Below the pieces are notes generated by a model. That model was not told the origin of the DNA. It saw only the letters and a program-made list of their open reading frames with translations, and did no database searches. Of a stretch of 64,000 nt of DNA, positions 49,089-58,120 are shown piece by piece (position 1 is the first letter of the stretch; every line of letters begins with the position of its first letter). The position numbers and the translations under genes are program-made. The stretch is from Candidatus Microgenomates bacterium (lineage in GTDB: Bacteria > Patescibacteriota > Microgenomatia > UBA1406 > HO2-37-13b), in contig JANWIV010000003.1 in assembly GCA_025449735.1 (NCBI GenBank), positions 62,001 through 126,000 of the forward strand, in the 5' to 3' direction.

Positions 49089-49793
49089 ATGAAAAAGAAG
49101 TTTTCGGATAAAGATAATTGGCAAAAATTACAAGAATACAAGACGCGCTACTTAAAACAGCAGAAATTTCCTCCATTACCCGTTCCTTATGAAAGTCGAA
49201 TACAACCAATTATGCACACGGGCTATCTGATGTTCATTAGAAGTAAATTTATTTATCTTGCTTTTATTGAATCCTTAGAAACGAAAAATTTGTATGCTGC
49301 ATATTCCTTACTCAAATCTTACTGGGAGGATTTAGCTACTTTTGGCTATTATCATATAAAAATATCTAGATTACTAGAATCAAAAAATGAACAAAAAGCC
49401 TTCGAATTATCGAGAAAAATGGCTTTAGGTGGTAGAGGATTTATTACTGAAGAAATGGTTTTAAAAAAGGGACACGAAATGAAAGATTTTCGAATAGAAA
49501 GAGTTTCTGAAATGATAAGAACTGTAGATGCGGATTTAAAAAGAAATCTTAAAACAGAAGATTCTATCCTCGGTGATATGTATCATCAGCAAGTTGCTGA
49601 AGGGGGTCACACAACGTTTATTGGTTTATGGATAGCTAGTAGGCAGAAGGCTGATGGATCGGGTATTGCTGACATTTGTAGATCATGGAACAGACAAGAA
49701 AATTCGAACATGCTTAATCTTGGTGCAATGGCGGCAATTTTATACTTTCATTATTGGGGTAAGTTCAATGAGATAAAAACTCCACGTACTTGA
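49089..49793 (+). CDS. Hypothetical protein beyond the right repeat
   Basis: A 234-residue, mostly helical soluble protein: MHTGYLMFIRSKFIYLAFIE, SLLKSYWEDLATFGYYHIKI and MYHQQVAEGGHTTFIGLWIA. The Tyr/His-rich helices and conserved-looking HTTF segment resemble uncharacterised proteins (DUF5677-like) seen near defence genes, a weak resemblance. It starts 43 bp after repeat copy 5. Confidence 0.6.
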   Translation: MKKKFSDKDNWQKLQEYKTRYLKQQKFPPLPVPYESRIQPIMHTGYLMFIRSKFIYLAFIESLETKNLYAAYSLLKSYWEDLATFGYYHIKISRLLESKNEQKAFELSRKMALGGRGFITEEMVLKKGHEMKDFRIERVSEMIRTVDADLKRNLKTEDSILGDMYHQQVAEGGHTTFIGLWIASRQKADGSGIADICRSWNRQENSNMLNLGAMAAILYFHYWGKFNEIKTPRT

Positions 49794-50055
49794 TCCATTT
49801 CATCCCTCAATTGTTGAATAAATCTAAAATCCTCAAATGCTTTGAAAATAGCTACGAATTGACTGTTACTTGTTCAGTCTCCAAATACTGTAGCTAAGTT
49901 AGTATCTCAATTCAGAATTTTATTACATTCTTATTTAATGAAATCTATATTGTCTTTTTATAAATGGCATAATATTATTGAAATAGTTAAGAAAGGTGGT
50001 GAATAAATTATTAGAATAAAGTTGAGAATTTAATACATTTTGATAAAAGATTTAC
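49794..50055. other. AT-rich intergenic stretch with an orphan ribosome-binding-like site
   Basis: No gene found. AAAGGTGGTGA near 49995 looks like a Shine-Dalgarno but is followed by only a few codons before stops (GTGAATAAATTATTAGAATAA). Possibly remnant of a lost gene at the edge of the island. Confidence 0.35.
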
Positions 50056-50586
50056 GTGAATAACTTCATTATTCAAGGCGTCGGCTACCTCGCACTCGCC
50101 TTTATCATATTGTCCTTTCAGAAAAATACACGAACAAAAATCCTGGGTATTATGCTCATTGGTCTTTTTTTGTTTGTTATTCACTATAGCTTGCTTGGAG
50201 CTTGGGTTGGCGCGATGATGAATCTGATAGAAGCCGGTGTTGTCTTTGTCGCATACAAAAGTGAATCCGATGCTTGGGCAAAGAATAAATACTGGCCATT
50301 CATATTTATTTCCACTTTCATTTTGGCGGGATTTTTAACCGGAAAAATCTTCATTGACAACTTGCCCATTATTGCCCAAATCGCTGGTACAATCGCTGTT
50401 TATCAAAAACGACCTCGAATTATTAGATTTATTATGCTCATCCCGAGACCGCTTTGGTTTTTATACAATTTTACAGTAGGATCAACTGCAGGGATGATTG
50501 CTGAAATTTTTATCTTAACTTCGGTGCTAATTGGTATCGTCAGGTTTGATATACTAGGACAGAAAGAAAGTCGAGTTAATAAATAA
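50056..50586 (+). CDS. YgjV-family inner membrane protein
   Basis: A 176-residue protein with six hydrophobic helices: FIIQGVGYLALAFIILSFQ, FLFVIHYSLLGAWVGAMMN and RPLWFLYNFTVGSTAGMIAE. The arrangement is that of the YgjV (Imp-YgjV) family, function unknown. Start codon is GTG at 50056. The following gene has its own promoter. Confidence 0.8.
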   Translation: MNNFIIQGVGYLALAFIILSFQKNTRTKILGIMLIGLFLFVIHYSLLGAWVGAMMNLIEAGVVFVAYKSESDAWAKNKYWPFIFISTFILAGFLTGKIFIDNLPIIAQIAGTIAVYQKRPRIIRFIMLIPRPLWFLYNFTVGSTAGMIAEIFILTSVLIGIVRFDILGQKESRVNK

Positions 50587-50634
50587 AGTTCGAAATTAAA
50601 TCCACTTACTAATTAATTTTGCTATAATAAATAT

Positions 50635-50940
50635 ATGACAAAGAATCCGATCGTCAACGCGATCACTGCTAGCTCCTATATTATGCTCGTTGTCAGCATT
50701 ATGAATTATATTATGGAGACCCAAGGTAGTAAGCCCGACCCCGCTTATGCTCCGATGATATTCATCTCAATGCTGACACTTTCAGTGGCGATTATGGGAT
50801 ATCTTTTCTTTTTTCAACCCTTGCAGTTTCTGATTGACGGCAAGAAAAAAGAGGCCATAAATCTTTTTGTTCAAACTGTGGCTGTCTTTGCGGCAGTATC
50901 GTTGATTGCGGCAATGCTTATTTTTTCAGGGGTAATCTAA
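50635..50940 (+). CDS. Small membrane protein, three helices
   Basis: A 101-residue protein: SSYIMLVVSIMNYIMETQG, then FISMLTLSVAIMGYLFFFQP and VQTVAVFAAVSLIAAMLIFS. An extended -10 (TGC then TATAAT) lies 6 nt upstream of the ATG. Its end overlaps the convergent HMA gene by 15 bp. Unknown function. Confidence 0.65.
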   Translation: MTKNPIVNAITASSYIMLVVSIMNYIMETQGSKPDPAYAPMIFISMLTLSVAIMGYLFFFQPLQFLIDGKKKEAINLFVQTVAVFAAVSLIAAMLIFSGVI

Positions 50941-51153
50941 AATCGCTTTATACCCCAGCTTTTCAATTGCTCTTATTATGTCCTCCAACTTGACTCGCCT
51001 CTCATCATATTCAACCTCGCAAGTCTGCTTCGCGTAGTTGGTTTTTACTGACTTCACACCCTCCAAATCTTCTAATTCAAAATCTATATTCATCGCGCAT
51101 GAAACACAATCCATATCTTCAATATTAAATTTCTTTTTGACAATACTGGTCAT
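50926..51153 (-). CDS. Heavy-metal-associated (HMA) domain protein, CopZ-like
   Basis: A 75-residue protein starting at ATG 51153 ([16 protein letters not shown]). Cys-x-x-Cys metal site in MDCVSCAMNIDFELEDLEGV, followed by the ferredoxin-like fold. It would ferry Cu+ to CopA. A longer start at 51192 would overlap the upstream gene; the ATGA overlap at 51150-51153 supports the shorter start. Confidence 0.85.
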   Translation of the reverse strand: MTSIVKKKFNIEDMDCVSCAMNIDFELEDLEGVKSVKTNYAKQTCEVEYDERRVKLEDIIRAIEKLGYKAILDYP

Positions 51154-52139
51154 ATGACGTCTATTTTTCCGGTATACATTCCCATCGAACAAGTAAAGGG
51201 GATTTGTCCAATTTTATCGGGTATAAATGATATGGTTTGAGTTTCATTGGCTTGCAAATTCCTGACGATACCAAGCGATGGAATTCGAAAAGCCGAAGCA
51301 CAACTATAAGCGTCTTTGCTGGTCAACTTGATGTTAACTGGTCGACCTTTTTTTACTTTGATATATTGTGGCCAGTAGCCACTTGAGGTCACCATAATTT
51401 CGACATTTTGGCTAACCGCAATTTGATTTGATGACTTTGATGCCAAAAAAGATTGAAAAGAATAAGGTGAGCCAATTGCTATCAACGCACCATTAATTGA
51501 AATTATTCCAAGATAAAGAACCGCGAGTGCAGCAATTTTTAAAAAATTTTCTCTGTAGGTATCGCCTAATATACTCGTTATCCAACCAACACCAAAAAAA
51601 AGAGGCATAGTTCCCAACACAAACACCGCCATAATTACCGCACCTGTAAGTGCATTAGTACTACTGATCGCCAATGCCTCCATAGCCAAAGTGGTGCCAC
51701 AAGGAATAAAAATAGTCATTACTCCTAAAAGTGCTGGGGCAAATAAATCTTTTCTTTTGGAGACATTTCGCAGTCTTTTGGTTAAGAATTTTGGCGGCTG
51801 AATCACTACATATCTAAAAACTGGGTGGACATTTAGCAAGTCTAATGCGACGGCAATCATATAAATTCCAGCGACAAATTGCATGATTATTTGTATATTT
51901 TGATTGATACCGATAGCTCCGCCAAAAGCTCCCAAAATAAATCCTAATAAAGTATAGGCTATCAATTTTGAAATTAGAAAGGCTAGAGTTGGGAAAATTG
52001 CATCTTTATTGTTTTGTCCTTTTTCTACCTCTTCCTCTTCTTTGGCAGCGATTACCGAGGCTAATAATCCTCCCTGAACTGCAAGACAAGTTAATCCACC
52101 GACAGTGAGTCCGGTTAAAAATATTACCAACAGATTCAT
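51150..52139 (-). CDS. DsbD/TauE-like membrane protein with C-terminal cupredoxin domain
   Basis: A 329-residue protein. The N-terminal part has six helices with [18 protein letters not shown] and [14 protein letters not shown], as in the cytochrome-biogenesis/sulfite-exporter-like (UreH/DsbD) group. The C-terminal 85 residues form a cupredoxin-like domain: [20 protein letters not shown] and [15 protein letters not shown], with Cys and Met in copper-ligand positions. It is coupled to copA (4-bp overlap) and to the HMA gene, and probably handles copper at the membrane face. Confidence 0.85.
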   Translation of the reverse strand: MNLLVIFLTGLTVGGLTCLAVQGGLLASVIAAKEEEEVEKGQNNKDAIFPTLAFLISKLIAYTLLGFILGAFGGAIGINQNIQIIMQFVAGIYMIAVALDLLNVHPVFRYVVIQPPKFLTKRLRNVSKRKDLFAPALLGVMTIFIPCGTTLAMEALAISSTNALTGAVIMAVFVLGTMPLFFGVGWITSILGDTYRENFLKIAALAVLYLGIISINGALIAIGSPYSFQSFLASKSSNQIAVSQNVEIMVTSSGYWPQYIKVKKGRPVNIKLTSKDAYSCASAFRIPSLGIVRNLQANETQTISFIPDKIGQIPFTCSMGMYTGKIDVI

Positions 52140-54406
52140 ATTTGTATTTTAGCTCTTTTTAGTAAGAGTGAATTAGTAACCACCGATATAGAGCTTGATG
52201 CCATCGCAAACGAGGCAAAAATAGGACTAAGTAATATTCCAAAAAATGGAAACAAGAAACCCATTGCTACCGGTATAAGCACGATATTGTAGCCAAACGC
52301 CCAGAAAAGATTAAGTTTTATAGTTTTCATCGTTTTTTTGGAAAGAAGAATTGCCTCGGAAATAGCGCGTAAGTCTTTGTTGACCAGTGTAATATCAGCC
52401 GCTTCTATAGCGACATCGGTTCCTGTTCCCATGGCGATCCCGACGTTGGCTGCGGCTAGTGCCGGCGCATCGTTAATGCCATCACCTACCATAGCAACAA
52501 CTCTTAGTGAATTAGATTTATTAATTTTTGACTGCTGAAGTTCTCGGACAATTTTTTCTTTATCTTCTGGCAACACCTCTGCATACACCTTTTCTATCCC
52601 TAAATTGCTGGCAATCGCCTCAGCCGTTCTTTCGTTGTCTCCGGTTATCATTACAACTTCTATAGTCATTTTTTTTAGCGCACTTATTCCCAATTTTGCG
52701 GATACTTTTACCTTATCCTGAATCCCAATTAGTGCAATATTTTTACCATCGATGCCAACATAAGCTAATGTTTTTCCTTCAGTTGAAAGTTTGTCGGCTA
52801 ACTTATCAAGCTCTGCACAACGCATAACCTTTTCCAATTCCATAAACCGTTTCGTGCCAATGACTACTTTTTTACCATCAGCGGTGCCTGTAATTCCATG
52901 ACCGCCTACCGCTTTAAAATTAGTCACCTTAAGTGATTTTATTTTATGCTTCTCTCCATATTCAACTATTGCCTCGGATAAGGAATGTTCCGAACCACGC
53001 TCAAGAGCAGTGGCCAAGTCTAAAATGTAGTCTTTGCTTAAATTAGTCAACTTTTCAACTTTATCCATATATTCAAATTCGGTGACAGTCGGATGTCCTT
53101 GAGTCAATGTGCCCGTCTTATCAAAAATAACCGTGGCAACCTTATGAGCGATTTCTAGACTCTCCGCGTCTTTAATCAATATGCCGGCTTCTGCTCCAAT
53201 TCCCGTCCCTACCATTATCGCCGTCGGTGTTGCTAAACCCATAGCACAAGGACAGGCAATTATGAGCACTGAAACAGTACTCAACATTGCATAAATAAGG
53301 TTTGGTTGCGGACCGAATACATACCAGATGCCAAAGGTGGCAAATGCAAGCATAATCACAATCGGCACAAAATAAGAAGAAACTAAGTCCGCCATACGTT
53401 GAATCGGCGCTTTTGAGCCTTGAGCTTCCACGACAAGTTTTATTATTTGGGAAAGCATTGTCCCCGCGCCTACTTTTGTGGCTTTATAGGTAAAAGTTCC
53501 AGTTTTGTTGATAGTTGCTCCAATAACCAAATCTCCTTTAATTTTGTCTATGGGAATGCTTTCTCCGGTAATCATTGATTCATCAATGCTTGATTCACCA
53601 GAAGTGATAGTACCATCAACAGGAATTTTTTCTCCGGGTCGGACACGAATAATGTCGCCTATTCTCACATCGCCGATTAAGATATCTATTTCTTTATTAT
53701 TCCTGACAACTCGAGCCGTTTTTGCCTGCAATCCGATTAATTTCTTAATCGCGCTACTCGTCCCCAATTTTGCTTTGGCTTCTAAATAACGCCCTAATAG
53801 AATAAGCGCAATAACCAGAACCGATACATCAAAATATGGCATTGCTCCAATGCCAAATCGCATAATTGCTTGAGGAAAAAGGGCGACAATTACTGAAAAT
53901 AGATAAGCAACTGTTGTCCCCAAAGCAACAAGGGTGTCCATATTGGCGGTGCGGTGTTTGAGAGCAGGAATGGTCGCTCGATAAAATTCTGACCCTGCCC
54001 AAAATTGGATTGGTGTTGCCAGTAAAAGTTGAATCAATGGATTTTTTAAAAAGAAAGGGGCGGTAGCCACTAGTCCTGGTAGACTTCCCCAAATAATACT
54101 CGCTCCGACAATAAGACTGACAACTACTTTTGTTTGTAAGGCTTTTATTTCTTTTCTTTTTTCTACTTCGATTTGTTGATCGTTTTTTTCCTTTAAATCT
54201 AGCTCGTAACCAGTTTTTTTTATGGAAGCGGCGAGATCTTCTAGAGTACAAATTTCCTCATCATAAGAAATTGTCGCATTTCCAGTTGCTAAATTTACGT
54301 TAGCAAAAGAGACACCAGAAGTTTTACTAAGCGCTCGTTCCGTCACCCTAACACAAGAGGCGCAATGCATTCCTAAAATAGGAAAAGTTTTTTTAATGGT
54401 GTTCAT
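52136..54406 (-). CDS. copA: Copper-transporting P-type ATPase CopA
   Basis: A 756-residue P1B-ATPase. N-terminal HMA with GMHCASC (Cys15, Cys18), actuator TGES, the membrane ion-binding CPCA motif, DKTGTLT with the phosphorylated Asp, HP-type SEHSLSE and [10 protein letters not shown]. It exports Cu+ (class IB-1). The final helices carry the Tyr/Asn and Met/Ser residues of the copper path. Preceded by a small His-tailed membrane protein gene and the CsoR-like regulator gene. Confidence 0.95.
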   Translation of the reverse strand: MNTIKKTFPILGMHCASCVRVTERALSKTSGVSFANVNLATGNATISYDEEICTLEDLAASIKKTGYELDLKEKNDQQIEVEKRKEIKALQTKVVVSLIVGASIIWGSLPGLVATAPFFLKNPLIQLLLATPIQFWAGSEFYRATIPALKHRTANMDTLVALGTTVAYLFSVIVALFPQAIMRFGIGAMPYFDVSVLVIALILLGRYLEAKAKLGTSSAIKKLIGLQAKTARVVRNNKEIDILIGDVRIGDIIRVRPGEKIPVDGTITSGESSIDESMITGESIPIDKIKGDLVIGATINKTGTFTYKATKVGAGTMLSQIIKLVVEAQGSKAPIQRMADLVSSYFVPIVIMLAFATFGIWYVFGPQPNLIYAMLSTVSVLIIACPCAMGLATPTAIMVGTGIGAEAGILIKDAESLEIAHKVATVIFDKTGTLTQGHPTVTEFEYMDKVEKLTNLSKDYILDLATALERGSEHSLSEAIVEYGEKHKIKSLKVTNFKAVGGHGITGTADGKKVVIGTKRFMELEKVMRCAELDKLADKLSTEGKTLAYVGIDGKNIALIGIQDKVKVSAKLGISALKKMTIEVVMITGDNERTAEAIASNLGIEKVYAEVLPEDKEKIVRELQQSKINKSNSLRVVAMVGDGINDAPALAAANVGIAMGTGTDVAIEAADITLVNKDLRAISEAILLSKKTMKTIKLNLFWAFGYNIVLIPVAMGFLFPFFGILLSPIFASFAMASSSISVVTNSLLLKRAKIQI

Positions 54407-54524
54407 GATGATCTACATTATCAGACTTAAAAACATCAGATTCTTTCTTCATTAAAAAAAACCAGAAAGTGGATAATATTCCCAAAACACTAAAAACAAT
54501 AACGACAATTTTATCTATCGACAT
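54393..54524 (-). CDS. Small His-tailed membrane protein in the copper operon
   Basis: A 43-residue protein from ATG 54524 to TAA 54393-54395: one helix ([19 protein letters not shown]) and a C-terminal tail DNVDHHEHH. The histidine cluster could bind copper. It overlaps the csoR-like stop by 1 bp and the copA start by 14 bp, so it is co-translated. Not assigned to a family. Confidence 0.65.
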   Translation of the reverse strand: MSIDKIVVIVFSVLGILSTFWFFLMKKESDVFKSDNVDHHEHH

Positions 54525-54796
54525 TAGTTAGATTTTTTAAATACATTCATAACTTCTGCGATGGCTTCATCTTTTTTGCCTTTACTTATTGCCTCTGAGA
54601 CACAACCTTTTAAATGAGTTTCCAAAATTAGATTGTCGATTTCCTCAATAGCGCGCCTAACCGCTTGAGATTGATGAAGTATGTCGATGCAGTAAATATC
54701 ATCCTCAACCATCTGGCTAACTTTTTTAAGATGGCCTTGTGCGATCTTCAATCGGTGAAGAATTCTTTCTTTGGTATTTTTTGGTCGATATGTCAT
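54524..54796 (-). CDS. csoR: CsoR-family copper-sensing repressor
   Basis: A 90-residue protein starting at ATG 54796 (MTYRPKNTKERILHRLK). RLKIAQGHLKKVSQMVEDDI and IYCIDILHQSQAVRRAIEE give the first Cys, and ILETHLKGCVSEAI has His and the second Cys, the Cys-His-Cys copper site of CsoR. A CsoR-type operator lies 27 bp upstream. The longer frame to 54886 would run through that operator and promoter. Confidence 0.9.
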   Translation of the reverse strand: MTYRPKNTKERILHRLKIAQGHLKKVSQMVEDDIYCIDILHQSQAVRRAIEEIDNLILETHLKGCVSEAISKGKKDEAIAEVMNVFKKSN

Positions 54797-54822
54797 ATTG
54801 AATATCTCGCGTTTATCGAGAG

Positions 54823-54871
54823 ATATCCCCCCTATGGGGATATTGTAACAGGTGAGTGCCGGTTTTATCAA
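54823..54871 (-). promoter_or_regulatory. CsoR-type operator and promoter of the copper operon
   Basis: ATATCCCC-CCTAT-GGGGATAT (54823-54843) is a perfect 8-bp inverted repeat resembling CsoR/RcnR operators. On the minus strand TTGATA (54866-54871), an 18-bp spacer and TACAAT (54842-54847) precede it, so bound repressor would block the -10 region. Confidence 0.85.
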
Positions 54872-55076
54872 CAAGTTCGTAGGCAAAATAAAAACTTACT
54901 GAAATTTCTTTTTCGCTCTCTTTGAGCTACCAAGTGGTGTTATATACAAAGTTTTTTAATCCCACACAGAACTCATCGATGATTTTAAATTGACTTTAGA
55001 AGTAAGTGGGTCGCTGGGAAAGTTTATTGAAAGGTATTTGCAATAAAAAAATTCATTCATTTGATAAAATTCTAAT

Positions 55077-55520
55077 ATGTCAGCAACTAAAAAATCATTT
55101 GAAGGTTTTTCGGAAGATGAAAAAGCGGCAATGAAGGCTCGAGTTTTAGAGCTCAAAGCCGAAGAACGAATGAGCAAAAACAAAGCCGCCGGGGAGAAAG
55201 TATTGCTTGAAGCAATTGCCGCTCTTCCTGAGCCAGATCGCGGAATGGCCAAAAAAATTCATGAAATTGTTAAGACTGTCGCCCCCAATCTTTTTCCCAA
55301 AACTTGGTATAGTATGCCGGCTTATGCTAATAAAGAGGGCAAAGTGGTTTTATTTTTTCAAGCGGCCAGCAAATTTAAATATCGTTACTCTACCCTTGGT
55401 TTCCAAGAAGATGCGAAGCTTGATGAGGGCAATATGTGGCCCAATTCCTATGCCATAACAAAATTAACTTCTGATGAAACGGTAAAGATTGCCTCTCTTA
55501 TAAAAAAGGCTATAAAATAA
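55077..55520 (+). CDS. DUF1801 family protein
   Basis: A 147-residue protein. A charged helix at the N-terminus, then IAALPEPDRGMAKKIHEIV, TWYSMPAYANKEGKVVLFFQ and YRYSTLGFQEDAKLDEGNMW. This is the YdhG/DUF1801 fold, unknown function. The ATG lies 6 nt after a TAAAAT-like box. Confidence 0.85.
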   Translation: MSATKKSFEGFSEDEKAAMKARVLELKAEERMSKNKAAGEKVLLEAIAALPEPDRGMAKKIHEIVKTVAPNLFPKTWYSMPAYANKEGKVVLFFQAASKFKYRYSTLGFQEDAKLDEGNMWPNSYAITKLTSDETVKIASLIKKAIK

Positions 55521-55598
55521 GGACTTGAGCTATCTTCAATACAAATATATATCCAGATTATTTTTTTGAGAAAAGATGATTTGCTATAATCATCTTTG

Positions 55599-55745
55599 AT
55601 GAAAAAGTCCGTAGGTAAATTAACTATTTGTAGCCGCGGACATAAATTTTATAAAAGCAAAGTTCGTCCGGTTTGGCCCAAATGTTGGCCTGCCTCGGCT
55701 GGCAGAAGACCAGCGTCTAGGCAGATCGGGAAGACAAGGCTATAG
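55599..55745 (+). pseudogene. Likely decayed zinc-ribbon gene (RNA polymerase alpha C-terminal-like small protein)
   Basis: A 48-residue frame: KKSVGKLTICSRGHKFYKSK resembles the start of small proteins that continue with a CPxCPxC zinc ribbon, but here it becomes VRPVWPKCW and two Cys are lost. The frame then enters an imperfect palindrome (CTGCCT near 55690 with AGGCAG near 55719). TATAAT lies 8 nt upstream of the ATG. Remnant rather than active gene; recognition of the family is from memory. Confidence 0.35.
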
Positions 55746-55755
55746 AATATTATCG

Positions 55756-56895
55756 ATGGAAACCTACAAAACAAAACCTTCAAGAAATATCGGTGTTGAC
55801 ATCGTAAGAATTTTAGCGATGTTGATGGTAGTTTGTTTGCATACGATTCTAAGTTTTACACTTAGGGAAGATTTTTTTGCAACTAAAGCCTGGTTCATCC
55901 TAGAGCCTATCGTGGCTTTCTCCAAAATCGGGGTGCTGCTTTTTTTCATGATAAGTGGCTATTTAGTTATCAACAAAAACCGTTCGATTGTCGATAATTG
56001 GAAAATTACTAAAAAAAGAATTCTAGTGCCATTATGTTTTTTTTCAATTTTAAACTTCGGCTATGAACTCTATAAATTCTCATTGATGGGAAAAAGTCAG
56101 TCTCTATTTTGGAAGGAACAACTTTCAAACATTAATAATTTCCCTAATTCACCTTTGTGGTTTTTGGTCGTCTTACTTTTTTTATATTTACTTAATCCAG
56201 TTTGGCAAACCTTGTTTACAAAAGAAAGAGATTCTAGTCTGGCCTTATATGTGACAAAAATGTCTCTTTCATTTTCATTACTCGTCACCATCATCAAATT
56301 TTTTAGTCACGATCACACCGTTTTTTTTAATAGTTTTACGTTATGGATTGGATATGTATTTTTTTACCTTTATGGTGGTTTGGTGAGAAATAATTGGGTT
56401 AGTTTTAATAAAGTAAGAATAAATTTAGCAATGATAACAATCGGATTGCTATCAATATTAGTTGGCGATTTTTACACCCTTTTTCGAAATGCACATTCGC
56501 TTGGGTTTATTTGGTCTGGATATTTTTTTGAATATCTAAGCATCCCCATAATTATGCTAGCTGTTGGAACATTTAATTTGTTTGTTTCAAATGATTTTAG
56601 TTGGACTAATAAAAAACTTAGTCACAATATCATAAATGTAATTGAGATGTTTGCCGGTTTATCTTATGGTGTATACCTAATTCATCCTTTTGTTGCTAGT
56701 ATTTTTACCGATATATTAGGCTTCGACTTTGATAAATTGTCAATGAATGTTTATTTGTTTAATTTTATAAACTACTTTTTAGTGTTGGGTATTAGTGTAT
56801 TAGTTAGTTTTTTGATTGTAAAAACTCCAGGATTGAGACTAACTATTGGGGGAGCTGATTTTCTCGAAAAAAACTCTAAGAGACAAGACGGGTAA
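55756..56895 (+). CDS. Acyltransferase 3 family membrane protein
   Basis: A 379-residue protein with about ten helices. RNIGVDIVRILAMLMVVCLH contains the R-x10-H motif of OafA/WecH-type acyltransferases, and LLFFMISGYLVIN and GVYLIHPFVAS follow as in that family. It acylates a cell-surface sugar. Its location near glycosyltransferase genes suits this role. Confidence 0.85.
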   Translation: METYKTKPSRNIGVDIVRILAMLMVVCLHTILSFTLREDFFATKAWFILEPIVAFSKIGVLLFFMISGYLVINKNRSIVDNWKITKKRILVPLCFFSILNFGYELYKFSLMGKSQSLFWKEQLSNINNFPNSPLWFLVVLLFLYLLNPVWQTLFTKERDSSLALYVTKMSLSFSLLVTIIKFFSHDHTVFFNSFTLWIGYVFFYLYGGLVRNNWVSFNKVRINLAMITIGLLSILVGDFYTLFRNAHSLGFIWSGYFFEYLSIPIIMLAVGTFNLFVSNDFSWTNKKLSHNIINVIEMFAGLSYGVYLIHPFVASIFTDILGFDFDKLSMNVYLFNFINYFLVLGISVLVSFLIVKTPGLRLTIGGADFLEKNSKRQDG

Positions 56896-56899
56896 GGCA

Positions 56900-57547
56900 C
56901 TAGTCGATTTCTTCAAATAGCGTCATTAATTTATCTTTTTCATAATCATCAATAATCAGATCGGCCGCGGACAAATCTTGTCCTAATTTATTATCTTTTG
57001 CCACACAATAAAACCCGCCACGCTTTGCCGCCGCTACTCCGGTACTGGCATCTTCAAACACAATGCAGTCTTCAGGAGCGACTCCAATTCCTTTGGCAGC
57101 CTTCAAAAATAATTCCGGATCTGGCTTTCCATGAACAACATCTTCTGCAAAAAGCATGAAATCGAAAAAATGTATCAATTCTTTTCCAAGCAAGAGTGCT
57201 GTTTTTTTTGTGGCGCTAGTTGCCAATGCCAACTTAATTCCCTTTTCACCAATAGCAATTAGAAACGCTTCGACGCCGTCAAAAACAACCGCTGGCTCTG
57301 ACTTAAGAATTTCAATGACGAATAAATCCTTTTCGTCAGAAAGTTTTTGCGCTACCAAATCGTTTCGATTCCGCCTTTCTAAAACCTTGTTTATGAAAAC
57401 AACATTTTTATATCCAGCTTGCTCAATCAATTCCGGTTCAGTAAGATCGATCCCGTATGATTCAAAAAGCTTTTTCCAAGCATTGACGTGAAGCGCTGGC
57501 GTAAAAACCAAAGTGCCATCGAGATCGAATATTACCCCTTTTTTCAT
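56900..57547 (-). CDS. HAD-superfamily phosphatase, beta-phosphoglucomutase-like
   Basis: A 215-residue protein: GVIFDLDGTLVFTPALHVNA (Asp nucleophile), LALATSATKKT, GKPDPELFLKAAKGIG and VFEDASTGVAAAKRGG. Subclass IA HAD with an alpha-helical cap, as in phosphoglycolate phosphatase and beta-phosphoglucomutase. The substrate is unknown. Confidence 0.9.
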   Translation of the reverse strand: MKKGVIFDLDGTLVFTPALHVNAWKKLFESYGIDLTEPELIEQAGYKNVVFINKVLERRNRNDLVAQKLSDEKDLFVIEILKSEPAVVFDGVEAFLIAIGEKGIKLALATSATKKTALLLGKELIHFFDFMLFAEDVVHGKPDPELFLKAAKGIGVAPEDCIVFEDASTGVAAAKRGGFYCVAKDNKLGQDLSAADLIIDDYEKDKLMTLFEEID

Positions 57548-57583
57548 ATTGATATTTTTAAAATTAATCTATGTAATAAATTA

Positions 57584-58111
57584 TCATTCTTCTTTAATTA
57601 GATCCGGGAAAAGGTGCTTAATTTTTTCAAGCTTAGGGGCGGCATTAATATTGCAATACATATCGTTGGGATTTTTTTCAAAATATTTCTGGTGATAATC
57701 TTCAGCCGTATAAAACTTGATCAACTCTTTCACTTGAGTGACAATGGGTAAATCAAATTTCGTGCCAATTTTGATAATCATCGCTTCGGCTTCTTGTTTC
57801 TGATTCTCAGAGGTTGTGAGAATTATCGACCGATACTGACTCCCAGTATCTGGGCCTTGACTATCTTTGGTAGTCGGATCATGAGCCGCAAAAAATACTT
57901 CGAGAAGCTTTCTATAAGAAACAGTTTTGGGATCAAATTCAATCTTAATCACTTCAGCATGGCCGGTATTACCATCGCTGACATCGTAATAATTAGGATT
58001 ATCAACCTTGCCACCAGCATAGCCAGAAGTAACTGATTTGACTCCCTTTAGCATCGCAAAAACTGCCTCAGTACACCAAAAACAGCCACCGCCAAATATT
58101 GCAATTTCCAT
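57584..58111 (-). CDS. msrA: Peptide methionine sulfoxide reductase MsrA
   Basis: A 175-residue protein. AIFGGGCFWCTEAVFAMLKG with the catalytic Cys, SGYAGGKVDNPNYYDVSDG and GHAEVIKIEFDPK. All family landmarks present, and it ends with the usual C-terminal part but without a fused MsrB. Reduces Met-S-sulfoxide. The ZIP gene lies 10 bp upstream on the same strand. Confidence 0.95.
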   Translation of the reverse strand: MEIAIFGGGCFWCTEAVFAMLKGVKSVTSGYAGGKVDNPNYYDVSDGNTGHAEVIKIEFDPKTVSYRKLLEVFFAAHDPTTKDSQGPDTGSQYRSIILTTSENQKQEAEAMIIKIGTKFDLPIVTQVKELIKFYTAEDYHQKYFEKNPNDMYCNINAAPKLEKIKHLFPDLIKEE

Positions 58112-58120
58112 TTAAAAAAA

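Noticed and set aside
49990-50030. Hidden gene after the Shine-Dalgarno-like AAAGGTGGTGA
   Set aside because: Only six codons before stops in the plausible frame; no gene is supported.
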